Assembly (NCBI GenBank): GCA_034211175.1
Contig: JAXHUH010000160.1
Location: forward strand, 1 to 36,548
Length of the DNA: 36,548 nucleotides
Direction of reading: 5' to 3'
From: JAXHUH01 sp034211175
GTDB taxonomy: Bacteria > Actinomycetota > Acidimicrobiia > Acidimicrobiales > CAIXPF01
Shown here one piece after another: positions 23,924 through 32,570 of this stretch (the first letter of the stretch is position 1; every line of letters begins with the position of its first letter). The notes beneath the pieces were generated by a model. The model did not search any database. It was not told the DNA's origin and saw only the letters and a list, made by a program, of their open reading frames with translations. A program made the position numbers and the translations under genes.

Positions 23924-24513
23924 CCGACACCACGACCATCGACACGGCGACGACGGACATCGCGACCGCCGCCGACGGCAACGGCGGGCTGACGACGGCA
24001 CGGGTCGACCCCGCGCTCGCCGACGAGCTGCGGGACGTGCTCCACGACGAGGCCGAGCTGCTCGACGAGGGCCGGCTCCGGGAGTGGACGGCGCTGCTGA
24101 CCGACGACATCACCTACCAGGTGCCGGTGCGGGTCCAGAAGGAGCGGACCGACGACGGTCGGGTCACCGGGGTCATGGGCACCAGCTTCCACATGGACGA
24201 GAACCGCACCTCGATCGAGATGCGGGTCGACCGGGTCGAGACCGGCTTCGCCTGGGCCGAGGAGCCCCCGTCGCGGCTGCGCCACCACATCACCAACGTG
24301 CGTGTCCGCCCCACCGACCGGGACGACGAGCTCTCGGTGCGATCCAACGTGCTCGTGTTCCGCAGCCGGTGGGACTGGGCCGCGCAGGACCTGCTCAGCT
24401 GCGAGCGGTTCGACGCCTGGCGCCGGGTCGACGGTCGGTGGCGCCTCGCCCGCCGGCTGGTCCTGCTCGACGTGACCAGCGTGCCCACCCACAACCTCAG
24501 CTTCTTCTTCTGA
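23920..24513 (+). CDS. Ring-hydroxylating dioxygenase small (beta) subunit
   Basis: The 197-residue protein has the NTF2-like cone fold of Rieske dioxygenase beta subunits: EAELLDEGRLREWTALLTDDITYQVPVRV, a central RLRHHITNVRV block, the SNVLVFRSR strand and the terminal RRVDGRWRLARRLVLLDVTSVPTHNLSFFF. It supports assembly of an alpha3beta3 oxygenase. The ATG overlaps the alpha stop (ATGA), so the subunits are translationally coupled. The first 30 residues are Thr/Asp-rich and probably disordered. Confidence 0.92.
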   Translation: MTDTTTIDTATTDIATAADGNGGLTTARVDPALADELRDVLHDEAELLDEGRLREWTALLTDDITYQVPVRVQKERTDDGRVTGVMGTSFHMDENRTSIEMRVDRVETGFAWAEEPPSRLRHHITNVRVRPTDRDDELSVRSNVLVFRSRWDWAAQDLLSCERFDAWRRVDGRWRLARRLVLLDVTSVPTHNLSFFF

Positions 24514-24527
24514 GCGGGAGCGACGCC

Positions 24528-24839
24528 ATGGCCGAGCACGTCGACGAGGGCGAACCGATGCGGGTGAGCAACGAGTTCACGTCGATCGAGGTCCGCAAGG
24601 TCGCGACCCGCAACGGGGAGCTGCTGGAGCTGCGGTCGCGCACGCTCGGGTTCGTCGTCCGCCTCGACCCGCTCGAGCTCGAGTCGCTCACGTGGCAGCC
24701 CGCCTCGGTGTTCTCCCGGCTACTGGAGACGCCGTACGGGCCCGAGCACGACACGGCGACCCATCCGCTCAGCGACCTCCTCGTGCTCGAGCCGGCGGGT
24801 CCCGACGACCCGCTGGGCAACACCCCCGGGTCGCCCTGA
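24528..24839 (+). CDS. Small conserved protein of Rieske dioxygenase operons
   Basis: The 103-residue protein contains VSNEFTSIEVRKVATRNGELLELRSRTLGFVVRLDPLELESLTWQ. Small proteins with this pattern are found next to actinobacterial Rieske genes and are sometimes labelled dihydrodiol dehydrogenase, but it has no Rossmann motif or room for one, so that label is doubtful. It may be an assembly or regulatory partner of the oxygenase. It follows the beta gene by 14 bp and is the last gene of the plus-strand run, ending at a strong hairpin. Confidence 0.75.
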   Translation: MAEHVDEGEPMRVSNEFTSIEVRKVATRNGELLELRSRTLGFVVRLDPLELESLTWQPASVFSRLLETPYGPEHDTATHPLSDLLVLEPAGPDDPLGNTPGSP

Positions 24840-24842
24840 TCT

Positions 24843-24878
24843 GGTCCGCCGCCGGCCGGCCCCCGCCGGCGGCGGACC
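24843..24878. terminator. Bidirectional terminator hairpin
   Basis: A perfect 14-bp inverted repeat (GGTCCGCCGCCGGC at 24843-24856 and its complement at 24865-24878) closes on an 8-nt loop, four bases after the Rieske operon stop and 45 bp before the stop of the convergent phnE gene. No T tract. Confidence 0.8.
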
Positions 24879-24923
24879 GCACCCGTTCGTGATCCGCGCC
24901 TCTCACTCCCGGTGCGGGGCGGT

Positions 24924-26534
24924 TCAGGCGAAGGCGCGGCGGAGGTGGCCGCTCAGGGCGTCGATGATCATGGTCAGCGCGATGAGCGCACCGACGGCGC
25001 CGAGCACGGCGGCGAAGTCGCGGGCGACGAGGTGCTCCTGGATGAGACGGCCGAGGCCGGCGGCGCCGACGACCCCGACGATGACCGTCTCGCGGGTGAT
25101 GACCTCCCACCGGTAGAGCGCCAGGTTGGCGAGCCGCGTCGCACACGACGGCAGGACGGCGTAGAGGAGCTGGCCGGTGCGCGACGCCCCGGCGGTGTCG
25201 AGCAGGCGGCGGGCGCGGTCGTCGTGGTCCTCGATGACCTCGGCGAACAGGCGGCCGAGCACCCCGGCGTTGTACACCCCGAGCGCGACCGCGCCGGGCC
25301 AGATCCCGGGGAACAGCACGAGCACGACGAGGAACGCCCAGATCGGCGCGGGGATGGCCCGCAGGAGCAGGAGCACCGTCCGTGCCGCCCACGACACGAG
25401 TCGCCGTCCCGCCGCGGCGTCGGGTCGTGGAGGTCGGGCGGCGATCACCGCGAGCGCGAGCCCGCCGACGAGCGCGATCGCGGTGGCGAGCACCGACAGC
25501 GCCAGCGTGTCGACGGTGGCCGAGAGGAGCTCGTCGAACCCGCCGGGGCCGAGGCGGGGCGGCCACAGGGCGGCGGCGAGATCGACGGCGAGCCGGCGCG
25601 TCCGCTCCGACCACAGCGACGTCGGGTCGAGGCCGACGTACCACCACGCCACCGGGACCGCCACGGCCAGCGCCAGCCACGAGCGGCGCACGACGGTGGC
25701 CGACGGCGAGCGGCGCACCAGCGACGACCACCGGTCGGCCACGCCCGACAGCAGCATGAGGGCGGCGACGAGGGTCCAGATCTCGTCGTAGCGCAGCGAC
25801 TCGAAGCTCAGGTCGAGCTGGAAGCCGAGGCCGCCGGCCCCGACGATGCCGAGCACCGCGGCCGAGCGCACCGCGCACTCGAGGCGGTAGAAGCCGTACG
25901 ACACGAGCGCCGGCCGGGCGAGGGGAACCAGCCCGTAGGCCACGGCCGCCGGCCGCCGGGCGCCTCCGGCTCGCAGTGCCCGGTAGGGCGCCGGGTCGGT
26001 GTCGTCGAGGATCTCGCCGTAGACCTTGGCCGTGACCGCGCCGAACTGCAGGCCGATGGCCAGCACGGCGACCAGGGGGTCGAACCCGAGCACCTGGATC
26101 AACAGCAGCGCCCAGATCACCTCGTGCACACCCCGGGGCACGACGAACGCGATCCGGGCGCCGAGCCGCGCCGCTCGCCGCACGAGCCGACCGACGCCTG
26201 AGGCGCCGGCCGTCTCCCACGGCCGCTCGGCGACGACGAGCCCGCCGGCCAGGCCGACCACGACGCTGAGCGCGGTGCCGACGACGGCGTAGGCGGCGGT
26301 GACCGCCATCGCCTCGGCGGTCAGGCGGAGGAACTCGATGTTCGTCTCGGGGTGCGCGATCGACCGCCAGAACTCGGCGAACGACGACCAGCCCCGGGTG
26401 TTGACGACGTCGACGCCGCTCGTGGCCCGCCAGCACGCCCACGCGACGAGGACGCCGAGGGCGGTGAGCGCCCACGGTCTCGCCCGGTCGCGACGGCGGC
26501 CGTCGAGCGCCACCGGGGCGGTCACCGCGGTCAC
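24924..26534 (-). CDS. phnE: Phosphonate-type ABC transporter permease, two PhnE domains fused
   Basis: The 536-residue protein is about twice the size of ordinary PhnE. Each half has an EAA coupling loop: ILDDTDPAPYRALRAGGARR near residue 180 and VIEDHDDRARRLLDTAGASR near residue 450. Each is followed by a parallel helix ending (YRLECAVRSAAVLGIVGAGGLG and YRWEVITRETVIVGVVGAAGLG). Around twelve membrane segments are expected, so a single chain could form the whole channel. The GTG at 26534 overlaps the phnC stop by four bases. No C-P lyase genes are visible, so the solute may be another anion or small organic acid. Confidence 0.88.
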   Translation of the reverse strand: MTAVTAPVALDGRRRDRARPWALTALGVLVAWACWRATSGVDVVNTRGWSSFAEFWRSIAHPETNIEFLRLTAEAMAVTAAYAVVGTALSVVVGLAGGLVVAERPWETAGASGVGRLVRRAARLGARIAFVVPRGVHEVIWALLLIQVLGFDPLVAVLAIGLQFGAVTAKVYGEILDDTDPAPYRALRAGGARRPAAVAYGLVPLARPALVSYGFYRLECAVRSAAVLGIVGAGGLGFQLDLSFESLRYDEIWTLVAALMLLSGVADRWSSLVRRSPSATVVRRSWLALAVAVPVAWWYVGLDPTSLWSERTRRLAVDLAAALWPPRLGPGGFDELLSATVDTLALSVLATAIALVGGLALAVIAARPPRPDAAAGRRLVSWAARTVLLLLRAIPAPIWAFLVVLVLFPGIWPGAVALGVYNAGVLGRLFAEVIEDHDDRARRLLDTAGASRTGQLLYAVLPSCATRLANLALYRWEVITRETVIVGVVGAAGLGRLIQEHLVARDFAAVLGAVGALIALTMIIDALSGHLRRAFA

Positions 26535-27385
26535 GACCCGATCGGCTCCCGTTCCTCGCTCGTGCCGTCCGGGCGCTCGTAGAGCGCGTCGAGCATGGCG
26601 TCGGTCAGTTCACCGGGCGTCACGTCGAAGCGCACTCGGCCGTCGCGCAGTCCGACGACCCGGTCGGCGAACCGCCGGGCCAGGTGGGGCTGGTGGAGGC
26701 TGACCACACAGGCGCCGGCTGTGGCGGCGTGCTCGCAGGCGGTGTCGTGGGACGTGGCGCCGCGGGAGCCACTCGCCGGCGCGAACGGTGTGGCGAGGAG
26801 GTCGAGCACGAGCTCGCTCAGCGTCGGGTCGAGGCTGGCCACCGGCTCGTCGGCCACGATCAGCTCGGGTCGCTGGCGCAGCACCCGGGCGAGCGCGACC
26901 CGCTGGCGCTGACCACCCGAGAGCTCGTCGGTCCGGGCATCGGCCAGGCCGGGGTCGAGCCCCACCCGTTCGAGCAGCTCGGCGACCTCCGACCGGCCGA
27001 CGGGGCGGACGAGCGAGCGGAGCGACCGCCACGTCGACCAGTGGCCGAGGCGGCCGGCGTTGACGTTGTGGACCACCCGCAGCGGGCCGACGAGGTCGTG
27101 GGACTGGCACACGCTCCCGATGCGCCGCGCGTGGGCGCGCCGGGCCCGCCCCCGCAGGTGGCGCGCGTCGGCGCCGAGGACGCGCACATCGCCGGTGACG
27201 CTCGCCCCGTCGATGGCGGTGCGGCCGACGAGCAGGTCGAGCAGGGTCGACTTCCCCGCCCCCGACGGGCCGACGAGCGCGACCCGCTCGCCGGCCCCGA
27301 CGGTCAGGTCGACGCCGTCGACGGCGCGGACGCCGTTCGGGTGGGTGACGACCACCCCGGTCAGCTCGACGACCGGGCCGGTCAC
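26531..27385 (-). CDS. phnC: Phosphonate-type ABC transporter ATPase
   Basis: The 284-residue ATPase has Walker A GPSGAGKST, an unusual Q-loop region CQSHDLVGPLRVVHNVNAGRLG, signature LSGGQRQRV, Walker B LIVADEP and H-loop SLHQP. The VVHNVNAGRLG and LHQPHLARRFADRVVGL stretches are typical of PhnC. A short insert after the D-loop (FAPASGSRGATSHDTACEHA) is not part of the family core. The frame is open upstream, but the GTG at 27385 gives the normal start VVELTGVVVTHPNGVRAV. Confidence 0.88.
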   Translation of the reverse strand: MTGPVVELTGVVVTHPNGVRAVDGVDLTVGAGERVALVGPSGAGKSTLLDLLVGRTAIDGASVTGDVRVLGADARHLRGRARRAHARRIGSVCQSHDLVGPLRVVHNVNAGRLGHWSTWRSLRSLVRPVGRSEVAELLERVGLDPGLADARTDELSGGQRQRVALARVLRQRPELIVADEPVASLDPTLSELVLDLLATPFAPASGSRGATSHDTACEHAATAGACVVSLHQPHLARRFADRVVGLRDGRVRFDVTPGELTDAMLDALYERPDGTSEEREPIGS

Positions 27386-27410
27386 GGGCGCGCGGGTGCG
27401 TCGCGGCCGC

Positions 27411-28442
27411 TCAGCGGATCGCGCCGATCTCGCGGGCGACCGCCTCGATCGTCGCGTAGTTCTCGTCCTCCGTGGCGATGAACGCACCCGCGCCGAACAG
27501 CTCGAGGATGGCGGCGTCGTCGGGATCGGCGGCGTCGAGGGCGGTGAACGCGGTGGTGACGGCGTCGGTGAAGCCGTCGCCGAAGCGCTCGTCGAGCTCG
27601 GGCCGGGCGACCCAGTGGTAGTCGTAGTACGGCGGGGTGCGGAAGATCTCGACGACCGCGTCGGTGTCGACCTCGCCGTCGGCGACCCGGCTGTCCCACA
27701 CCTGGGAGTTGAGCGCGCCGACCTCGTAGGTGCCGGCCGAGACCACCTCGATGGTGGCGTCGTGCGACCCGGAGAAGCCGGCCTCGCCGGTGAGGTCGTC
27801 GGGCACTCCCACGCCGGCCTCGGCGAGGAACGACTGGGGCATCAACCGCCCCGACGTCGACGACTCGGACCCGAAGGTGAGCGAGTGCCCGGCGACGGCG
27901 GTGAGCCCGTCGACGCTGTCGAACGGCTCGATGCCGACGTCGGCGCCGGCGATGAACACCGACGTGAACTCGGCGTCGATGTCGCGCTGGGCGACGGCCC
28001 GGGCGCCGTCGACCTCGAGCCGCGCCTGCACGCCGGTGAGGCCGCCGAACCAGACGAGGTCGAGGTCGCCGACCGCGAACCCACTCACCGCGCCTTGGTA
28101 GTCGGTGACCGGCACGTACTCGACGTCGACGCCGAGCTCCTCGCTGAGGTGGGCGGACACGAGGCCGAACTGGCGCTGGAGGACCTCGGGGTCCTGGTCG
28201 GGGATGGCGCCGACCGCCAGCGTGCCCGACGGCGCATCGGTCGCCTCGTCGTTGCCCTCGCCCTCGGCGGCCGCCGAGGTGCCGGTGCCCTCGGCGTCGG
28301 CCGGTGCCGTGGTGTCGCTCGCGGCGGAGGCTCCGTCGTCGTCGCCGCACGCGCCGAGCCCGACGGTGAGGGCGAGGGCGGCGAGCACGCCGACCGCGCT
28401 GCGGCGGCCCCGGCGGGGGGTGTCTGTCGGTGTGGTGGTCAT
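27411..28442 (-). CDS. phnD: Phosphonate-type ABC transporter substrate-binding lipoprotein
   Basis: The 343-residue protein has a twin-Arg-rich N-terminus, a hydrophobic segment and the lipobox VGLGAC with Cys32. A low-complexity Ala/Glu linker comes before the mature domain (TLAVGAIPDQDPEVLQRQFG). Family blocks include DLDLVWFGGLTGVQA and the oxyanion-binding SESSTSGRLMPQSFL, the counterpart of the STSGY loop in PhnD and phosphite-binding proteins, here with Arg for Tyr. It lies at the head of phnDCE, 101 bp after the dehydrogenase gene on the same strand. The Arg change may widen ligand choice towards carboxylates; this is inference. Confidence 0.88.
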   Translation of the reverse strand: MTTTPTDTPRRGRRSAVGVLAALALTVGLGACGDDDGASAASDTTAPADAEGTGTSAAAEGEGNDEATDAPSGTLAVGAIPDQDPEVLQRQFGLVSAHLSEELGVDVEYVPVTDYQGAVSGFAVGDLDLVWFGGLTGVQARLEVDGARAVAQRDIDAEFTSVFIAGADVGIEPFDSVDGLTAVAGHSLTFGSESSTSGRLMPQSFLAEAGVGVPDDLTGEAGFSGSHDATIEVVSAGTYEVGALNSQVWDSRVADGEVDTDAVVEIFRTPPYYDYHWVARPELDERFGDGFTDAVTTAFTALDAADPDDAAILELFGAGAFIATEDENYATIEAVAREIGAIR

Positions 28443-28543
28443 CGATCCTGGTCCTGACGGGCGGTGGCGGCGGGAACGGGGCGGGGCGCGGCGGTGCGAC
28501 CGAGGAGGTGGTCGAACGGTTGGCCGCGGTGCTCCGGGCTGGT

Positions 28544-29332
28544 TCAGGGGAGCTCGGGGATCCCCTCGGTGGCGGTGCGGGCGAGGTGCTCGACGGTCGA
28601 GCGGGTCATGACCGGGTCGACGCCCAGGGCGCTGAGCAGCTCGGCGGCCGCTTCCATCTCGTGGAGTCGGCGCTCGTGGTGGACGCCGGTGCCCTCGACC
28701 ATGCGTCGCACGAGCGCCCCGTCGAACGCGGTGAGCTGCTCGACGAGGTTGTCCCAGACCCATGCCGCTTCGCCGGCGGCGTGCGCACCCCGCATCGACT
28801 CGATGGCGACGGCGGCGAGGCCCTTCATGAACACCGAGCGCAGCAGCTTGCGGGTGGCGGCGACGCCCGGCTGGTCGCCGACCGCCTCGACGACGGCGCC
28901 GAGCGGGCCGAGCGCCTCGACGTAGGCATCGGCGCCGGGGCCCGACGCCAGCGACGGGGTGGCGAGCCCGTTGCCGGGGACGATGGTCATGAGGCCGACG
29001 TCGACGAAGCGCACCCGGGGGCCGAGCGCGTCGGCCAGCCCGACCTTGAGCCCGGCCGCCCCGGTCCCGAGGTCGGCGTAGATCGCCCCGTCGGCGATGG
29101 CGTCGGCCGCCTGGGTCGCGGCGGTCATGGCGTCGGCCGCGGCGACGAGCGCCAGCACGACCTCGGCGCCGTCGACCGCGTCGGCCGGTTCGTCGACGCG
29201 ATGCACCCCCTCGGGCGTGGCCACGTCGGCCGGGTCGTAGCCGGTGACGATGGCGCCCGCGGCGGCGAGATCGGCGGCGAACAACGACCCGGCCTCACCC
29301 AACCCGAACACCGCGATCCGCAGCCCGCTCAT
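28544..29332 (-). CDS. NAD(P)-dependent dehydrogenase of the 6PGDH/DUF1932 type
   Basis: The 262-residue protein starts RIAVFGLGEAGSLFAADLAAAGA, a GxGxxG Rossmann loop. It continues with the beta-hydroxyacid-dehydrogenase order: DLGTGAAGLKVGLADAL, FVDVGLMTIVPGNGLATPSLASG, and the helix RKLLRSVFMKGLAAVAIES carrying the position of the family's catalytic Lys (K in VFMKGL). The C-terminal part is the DUF1932 all-alpha domain. Such genes recur next to aromatic meta-cleavage clusters. It would oxidise or reduce a hydroxy acid with NAD(P). The ATG at 29332 is favoured over the upstream frame. It may be first in the phnDCE unit and has an inverted repeat just upstream. Confidence 0.8.
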   Translation of the reverse strand: MSGLRIAVFGLGEAGSLFAADLAAAGAIVTGYDPADVATPEGVHRVDEPADAVDGAEVVLALVAAADAMTAATQAADAIADGAIYADLGTGAAGLKVGLADALGPRVRFVDVGLMTIVPGNGLATPSLASGPGADAYVEALGPLGAVVEAVGDQPGVAATRKLLRSVFMKGLAAVAIESMRGAHAAGEAAWVWDNLVEQLTAFDGALVRRMVEGTGVHHERRLHEMEAAAELLSALGVDPVMTRSTVEHLARTATEGIPELP

Positions 29333-29357
29333 CGCGTCGGACCGTAGCCCCAACCCC

Positions 29358-29420
29358 GTTCTGGTCTACAACGTCCAACGCGCGACCAGGTGCCACGCGC
29401 CGGGCCGTGTAGACCAGAAC
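29358..29420. promoter_or_regulatory. 13-bp perfect inverted repeat upstream of the dehydrogenase gene
   Basis: GTTCTGGTCTACA (29358-29370) and its exact complement TGTAGACCAGAAC (29408-29420) flank a 37-bp centre in the 107-bp gap between ligK and the dehydrogenase gene, both minus strand. It may be a ligKJ terminator or a pair of TGGT-type operator sites controlling the dehydrogenase/phn unit. The second reading is slightly preferred because the arms are less GC-rich than other hairpins here. Confidence 0.65.
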
Positions 29421-29439
29421 AGTTCGGTCGGCGGGGACG

Positions 29440-30129
29440 TCACTGGGGGTGGTCGAGGTAGGTGACGCCCATGGCGGCGAGCTTGTCGCGCAGGCCGTAG
29501 AAGTCGACGCCGAGCTCGCCGGCGACGAGCCGCTCGCGGGTCGCCGCCTCCTTGGCCAGCCGGGCGTCGGACTGCTCGAGCGCCCACGTCGCGTCGGCCC
29601 GGGGGACGACGACCACGCCGTCGTCGTCGGCGCACACCACGTCGCCCGGCGCCACGGTGATGCCGCCGAGGACGACCGGCACGTTGACCGAGCCCGGGGT
29701 GCTCTTCACCGTGCCCTGGCACGACACCCACCGGCTCCACACCGGGAAGCCCATCTCCCGCAGCTCGGTCGTGTCGCGCACGCCGGCATCGGTCACCAGC
29801 CCCCGCACGCCCCGGGCGGCGAGCGAGCTGGCCAGCAGCTCCCCGAACGCACCGTGGGTCGACGGGGCCGTCGTCGTCACCACGAGCAGGTCGCCCGGCC
29901 GGCACACCTCGACCGCCGCATGGATCATGATGTTGTCGCCGGGGTGGCTGAGCACCGTCACCGCGGAGCCGGCGACCCGCACGTCCTGCTGGATCGGCCG
30001 CAGGTCCGGGCCGACGAAGCCGGTGCGGCCCATCGCCTCGTGGACGGTGGCGGTGCCCGCCCCGCCGAGCCGGTCGACGACGTCCGGGTCGGCGCGGTCG
30101 ATCTCCCGGACGACGACGTGGCGGTTCAT
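29440..30129 (-). CDS. ligK: 4-carboxy-4-hydroxy-2-oxoadipate (CHA) aldolase, LigK/RraA-like
   Basis: The 229-residue protein belongs to the RraA-like class II aldolases. Family blocks are THGAFGELLASSLAARGVRGLVTDAGVRD with Arg118 and Asp119 as the pyruvate/metal-site pair, then MGFPVWSRW, VNVPVVLGGITVAPGDVVCADDDGVVVVP. It cleaves CHA to pyruvate and oxaloacetate, the final step of the 4,5-cleavage pathway. RraA-like folds include unrelated regulators, but adjacency to ligJ makes the enzyme role likely. The ATG overlaps the ligJ stop by four bases. Confidence 0.92.
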   Translation of the reverse strand: MNRHVVVREIDRADPDVVDRLGGAGTATVHEAMGRTGFVGPDLRPIQQDVRVAGSAVTVLSHPGDNIMIHAAVEVCRPGDLLVVTTTAPSTHGAFGELLASSLAARGVRGLVTDAGVRDTTELREMGFPVWSRWVSCQGTVKSTPGSVNVPVVLGGITVAPGDVVCADDDGVVVVPRADATWALEQSDARLAKEAATRERLVAGELGVDFYGLRDKLAAMGVTYLDHPQ

Positions 30130-31151
30130 GTGGTTGCTCCTGCGTCGAGTCGGGCGTCGAGGCGGGGGTACACCCGGCGGGCGTTGGCCTCGAAGATGCG
30201 GTGGCGCTGGTCGTCGGTCAGGTCGGCCGCCTCGACGTAGCGCTTGGTGTCGTCGTAGAACTCGCCGGTGTTGGGGTCACGGCCCTTCACCGCCCCGACC
30301 ATCTCCGACGCGAACAGCACGTTGTCCGTCGGCACGACGCCGACGAGCAGGTCGATGCCGGGCTGGTGGTACACGCACGTGTCGAAGAAGACGTTCCCCA
30401 GCAGCTCGTCGAGGTGCTGCCAGCCCTGCTCCTCGGCCATGCCCTTGAACCGGCCCCAGTGGTACGGCACCGCGCCGCCGCCGTGCGGGATGACCCAGCG
30501 CATCGACGGGAAGTCCCGGAACAGGCCCGAGGTGAGCGCCTGCATGAACGCCGTCGTGTCCGCGCCCAGGTAGTGGGAGCCGGTCGAGTGGAAGTGCGGG
30601 TTGCACGTGGCGCTGACGTGGATCATCGCCGGGACGTCGAGCTCACACAGCGCCTCGTAGAGCGGCCGGAACGCCGGGTCGTCGAGGGTCGGACCGTTCC
30701 ACAGGCCCCCGGAGGGATCGGGGTTGAGGTTGGCGCCGACGAAGCCCATCTCGACGCAGCGCCGCAGCTCACGGACCGACGCGTCGATCGGCGCACCCGG
30801 CGACTGGGGCAGCTGGCACACCGGGGCGAAGTTGTCGGGGTAGAGCTCGCAGATGCGGGCGATGAGGTCGTTGCAGTGCTCGGTCCAGTACCGGGACGTG
30901 TGGGCGTTGCCGATGTGGTGGCCCATCCAGCTCGCCCGCGGCGAGAACAGCGTGAGGTCGATGCCCCGTTCGCGCTGGAGGCGCAGCTGGTTCGGTTCGA
31001 GGCTGGCCGCCAGCTCGTCGTCGGAGATGTCGATCGCGCCCTTGGCGCCGACGTGGTCGGGGTCGGCTGCGAGCGCCGCCTTCTGGGCGTCGCGGTAGGC
31101 GCCGAGCTGGGGCGGGGCCGTCGTGTAGTGCCCGTGGCAGTCGATGATCAT
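30126..31151 (-). CDS. ligJ: 4-oxalomesaconate hydratase, LigJ-like
   Basis: The 341-residue amidohydrolase-superfamily enzyme hydrates 4-oxalomesaconate to CHA. It matches Sphingobium LigJ closely as remembered: IIDCHGHYTTAP (metal-binding HxH), NLNPDPSGGLW, MIHVSATCNPHFHSTGSHYLGADTTAFMQ, VIPHGGGAVPYHWGRF, FFDTCVYHQPGIDLL and NVLFASEMVGAV. The ATG at 31151 gives the family's exact N-terminus (MIIDCHGHY). It is the first gene of ligJK, divergent from ligU across a 270-bp control region. Confidence 0.95.
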   Translation of the reverse strand: MIIDCHGHYTTAPPQLGAYRDAQKAALAADPDHVGAKGAIDISDDELAASLEPNQLRLQRERGIDLTLFSPRASWMGHHIGNAHTSRYWTEHCNDLIARICELYPDNFAPVCQLPQSPGAPIDASVRELRRCVEMGFVGANLNPDPSGGLWNGPTLDDPAFRPLYEALCELDVPAMIHVSATCNPHFHSTGSHYLGADTTAFMQALTSGLFRDFPSMRWVIPHGGGAVPYHWGRFKGMAEEQGWQHLDELLGNVFFDTCVYHQPGIDLLVGVVPTDNVLFASEMVGAVKGRDPNTGEFYDDTKRYVEAADLTDDQRHRIFEANARRVYPRLDARLDAGATT

Positions 31152-31244
31152 GCCGGGCCCCCGCGTCCGGCCGGTGGGCGGCCGCGGCGATGACGTGGCA
31201 GCGTCGACATCGAGTCCCCCCGGGTTCGTTCCGGTCGACGGTGA

Positions 31245-31274
31245 GGTGTCTCACGATGCGGACCATGTGTCCGC
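31245..31274. promoter_or_regulatory. Putative IclR operator in the ligJ/ligU divergent region
   Basis: GGTGTCTCACGATGCGGAC (31245-31263) contains GCGGAC (31258-31263), which pairs with GTCCGC (31269-31274) across five bases. A 19-bp element matching at 16 positions lies upstream of the IclR gene at 33498. TGTGATAAC just beyond (31277-31285) could be an extended -10 for ligU. The remaining divergent region shows no other clear signal. Confidence 0.65.
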
Positions 31275-31421
31275 GGTGTGATAACCGGAACCGTAGGCCA
31301 CGGCGGCACCGGCGCTCAACTGCCCCGACCGCGCTCGCGGCCGAGGCCCGCGTCGATACCGATCGGGCCCGACGAGCGGCGGTCATTGCCCTCGGCGTCG
31401 GGCCGCGCGCACGCTGATGTC

Positions 31422-32551
31422 GTGGCCGGGGGCACGCGATGCATGGTGATGCGGGGCGGGACGTCCAAGGGGGCCTACTTCGTCGCCCGGGACCTCCCCG
31501 ACGGGCCGGGGGAGCGGGACGACCTCCTCCTGCGCCTGCTCGGCTCCCCGGACCCACGCCAGATCGACGGGATCGGTGGCGCCCATCCGCTCACGAGCAA
31601 GGTCGCCGTGGTCGCCCCGTCCGACCGGCCCGACGCCGACGTCGAGTACCTGTTCCTCCAGGTCGGCGTCGACACCGACACCGTGTCGGACCGCCAGAAC
31701 TGCGGGAACCTCCTCGCCGGTGTCGGCCCGTTCGCGCTCGAGCGGGGCCTCCTCGGCGAGCCGCCGACGGGTGACGAGGTCAGCTGTCGCATCCACCTGG
31801 TCAACACCGACAGCGTCGCCACCGCCACGTCCCGGTGGCCGACGGGGAGCCCGACTACGAGGGTGCTCGCAGCCCGGCGGCCACGATCACGTCGATCGAC
31901 GGGGTCCCCGGCACGGCGGCCGCCATCCGGCTCGCGTTCGAGGACGTCGCCGGCGGCTCGTGCGGTGCGCTCCTGCCGACCGGCAACGTCGTCGATGTCG
32001 TCGACGGCATCGAGGTCACGCTGATCGACCACGGCATGCCGGTCGTCGTGCTCCGAGCCGCCGACCTCGGTGTGACCGGCACCGAGACCCCGGCCGAGCT
32101 GGAGGGCGACGAGAAGCTGCGCGCCCGGCTCGAAGCGATCCGGCTCGCGGCCGGGCCGATGATGCACCTGGGCGACGTCGCCGCGACGACGGTCCCGAAG
32201 CTCACGATGGTGTCGCCACCGACCGCCGGCGGCGACCTCGGCACCCGGACGTTCATCCCCCATCGGTGCCACGAGGCGATCGGGGTGCTCGGCGCTGTGT
32301 CGGTGGCCACCGCGGCGCTGCTCGACGGCTCACCCGCTGCCGCCGTCCGACGGCCATCCCCGCCGGCGAGCCGGTCGTCGGCGGAGGGGGCGCCGATCAC
32401 CGTCGTGTGCGAGCACCCCACCGGCTCGTTCACCACCGAGGTCGCCGTCGTGACCACGCCCGATGGGGCCATCGAGGCGCGGAGGGCCGGGATCGTCCGC
32501 ACGGCCCGCAAGCTCATGGACGGCGTCGTCTTCGGTCGTGCGCACCGATGA
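31422..32551 (+). pseudogene. ligU: 4-oxalomesaconate tautomerase (LigU/GalD, PrpF family), interrupted by a one-base frameshift
   Basis: The first part (GTG at 31422: MRGGTSKGAYFVARDLP, IGGAHPLTSKVAVV, DRQNCGNLLAGVGPFALE, IHLVNTDS) continues in another frame from about 31829 (VADGEPDYEGA, IDGVPGTAAAIRLAF, SCGALLPTGN, FIPHRCHEAIGVLGA, ARKLMDGVVFGR). Joining ACG to GTCCCGGTGGCC with one extra base near 31829 restores a protein of about 376 residues. Lys60 and Cys94 keep the 34-residue spacing of the catalytic Lys66/Cys100 known in Sphingobium LigU, and both lie before the break. All other regions are well conserved, so a sequencing error or very recent mutation is likelier than old decay. It isomerises the oxalomesaconate double bond before LigJ. 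Confidence 0.88.
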
Positions 32552-32570
32552 GCAGGCCGGTGGAGGGACC

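Noticed and set aside
24912..26201. Plus-strand ORF (429 codons) opposite phnE
   Set aside because: Charged, repetitive product; the minus-strand permease has membrane helices and two EAA loops.
31800..31850. Programmed frameshift or recoding in ligU
   Set aside because: No slippery heptamer, stop codon or strong hairpin at the junction; a simple one-base loss explains it.
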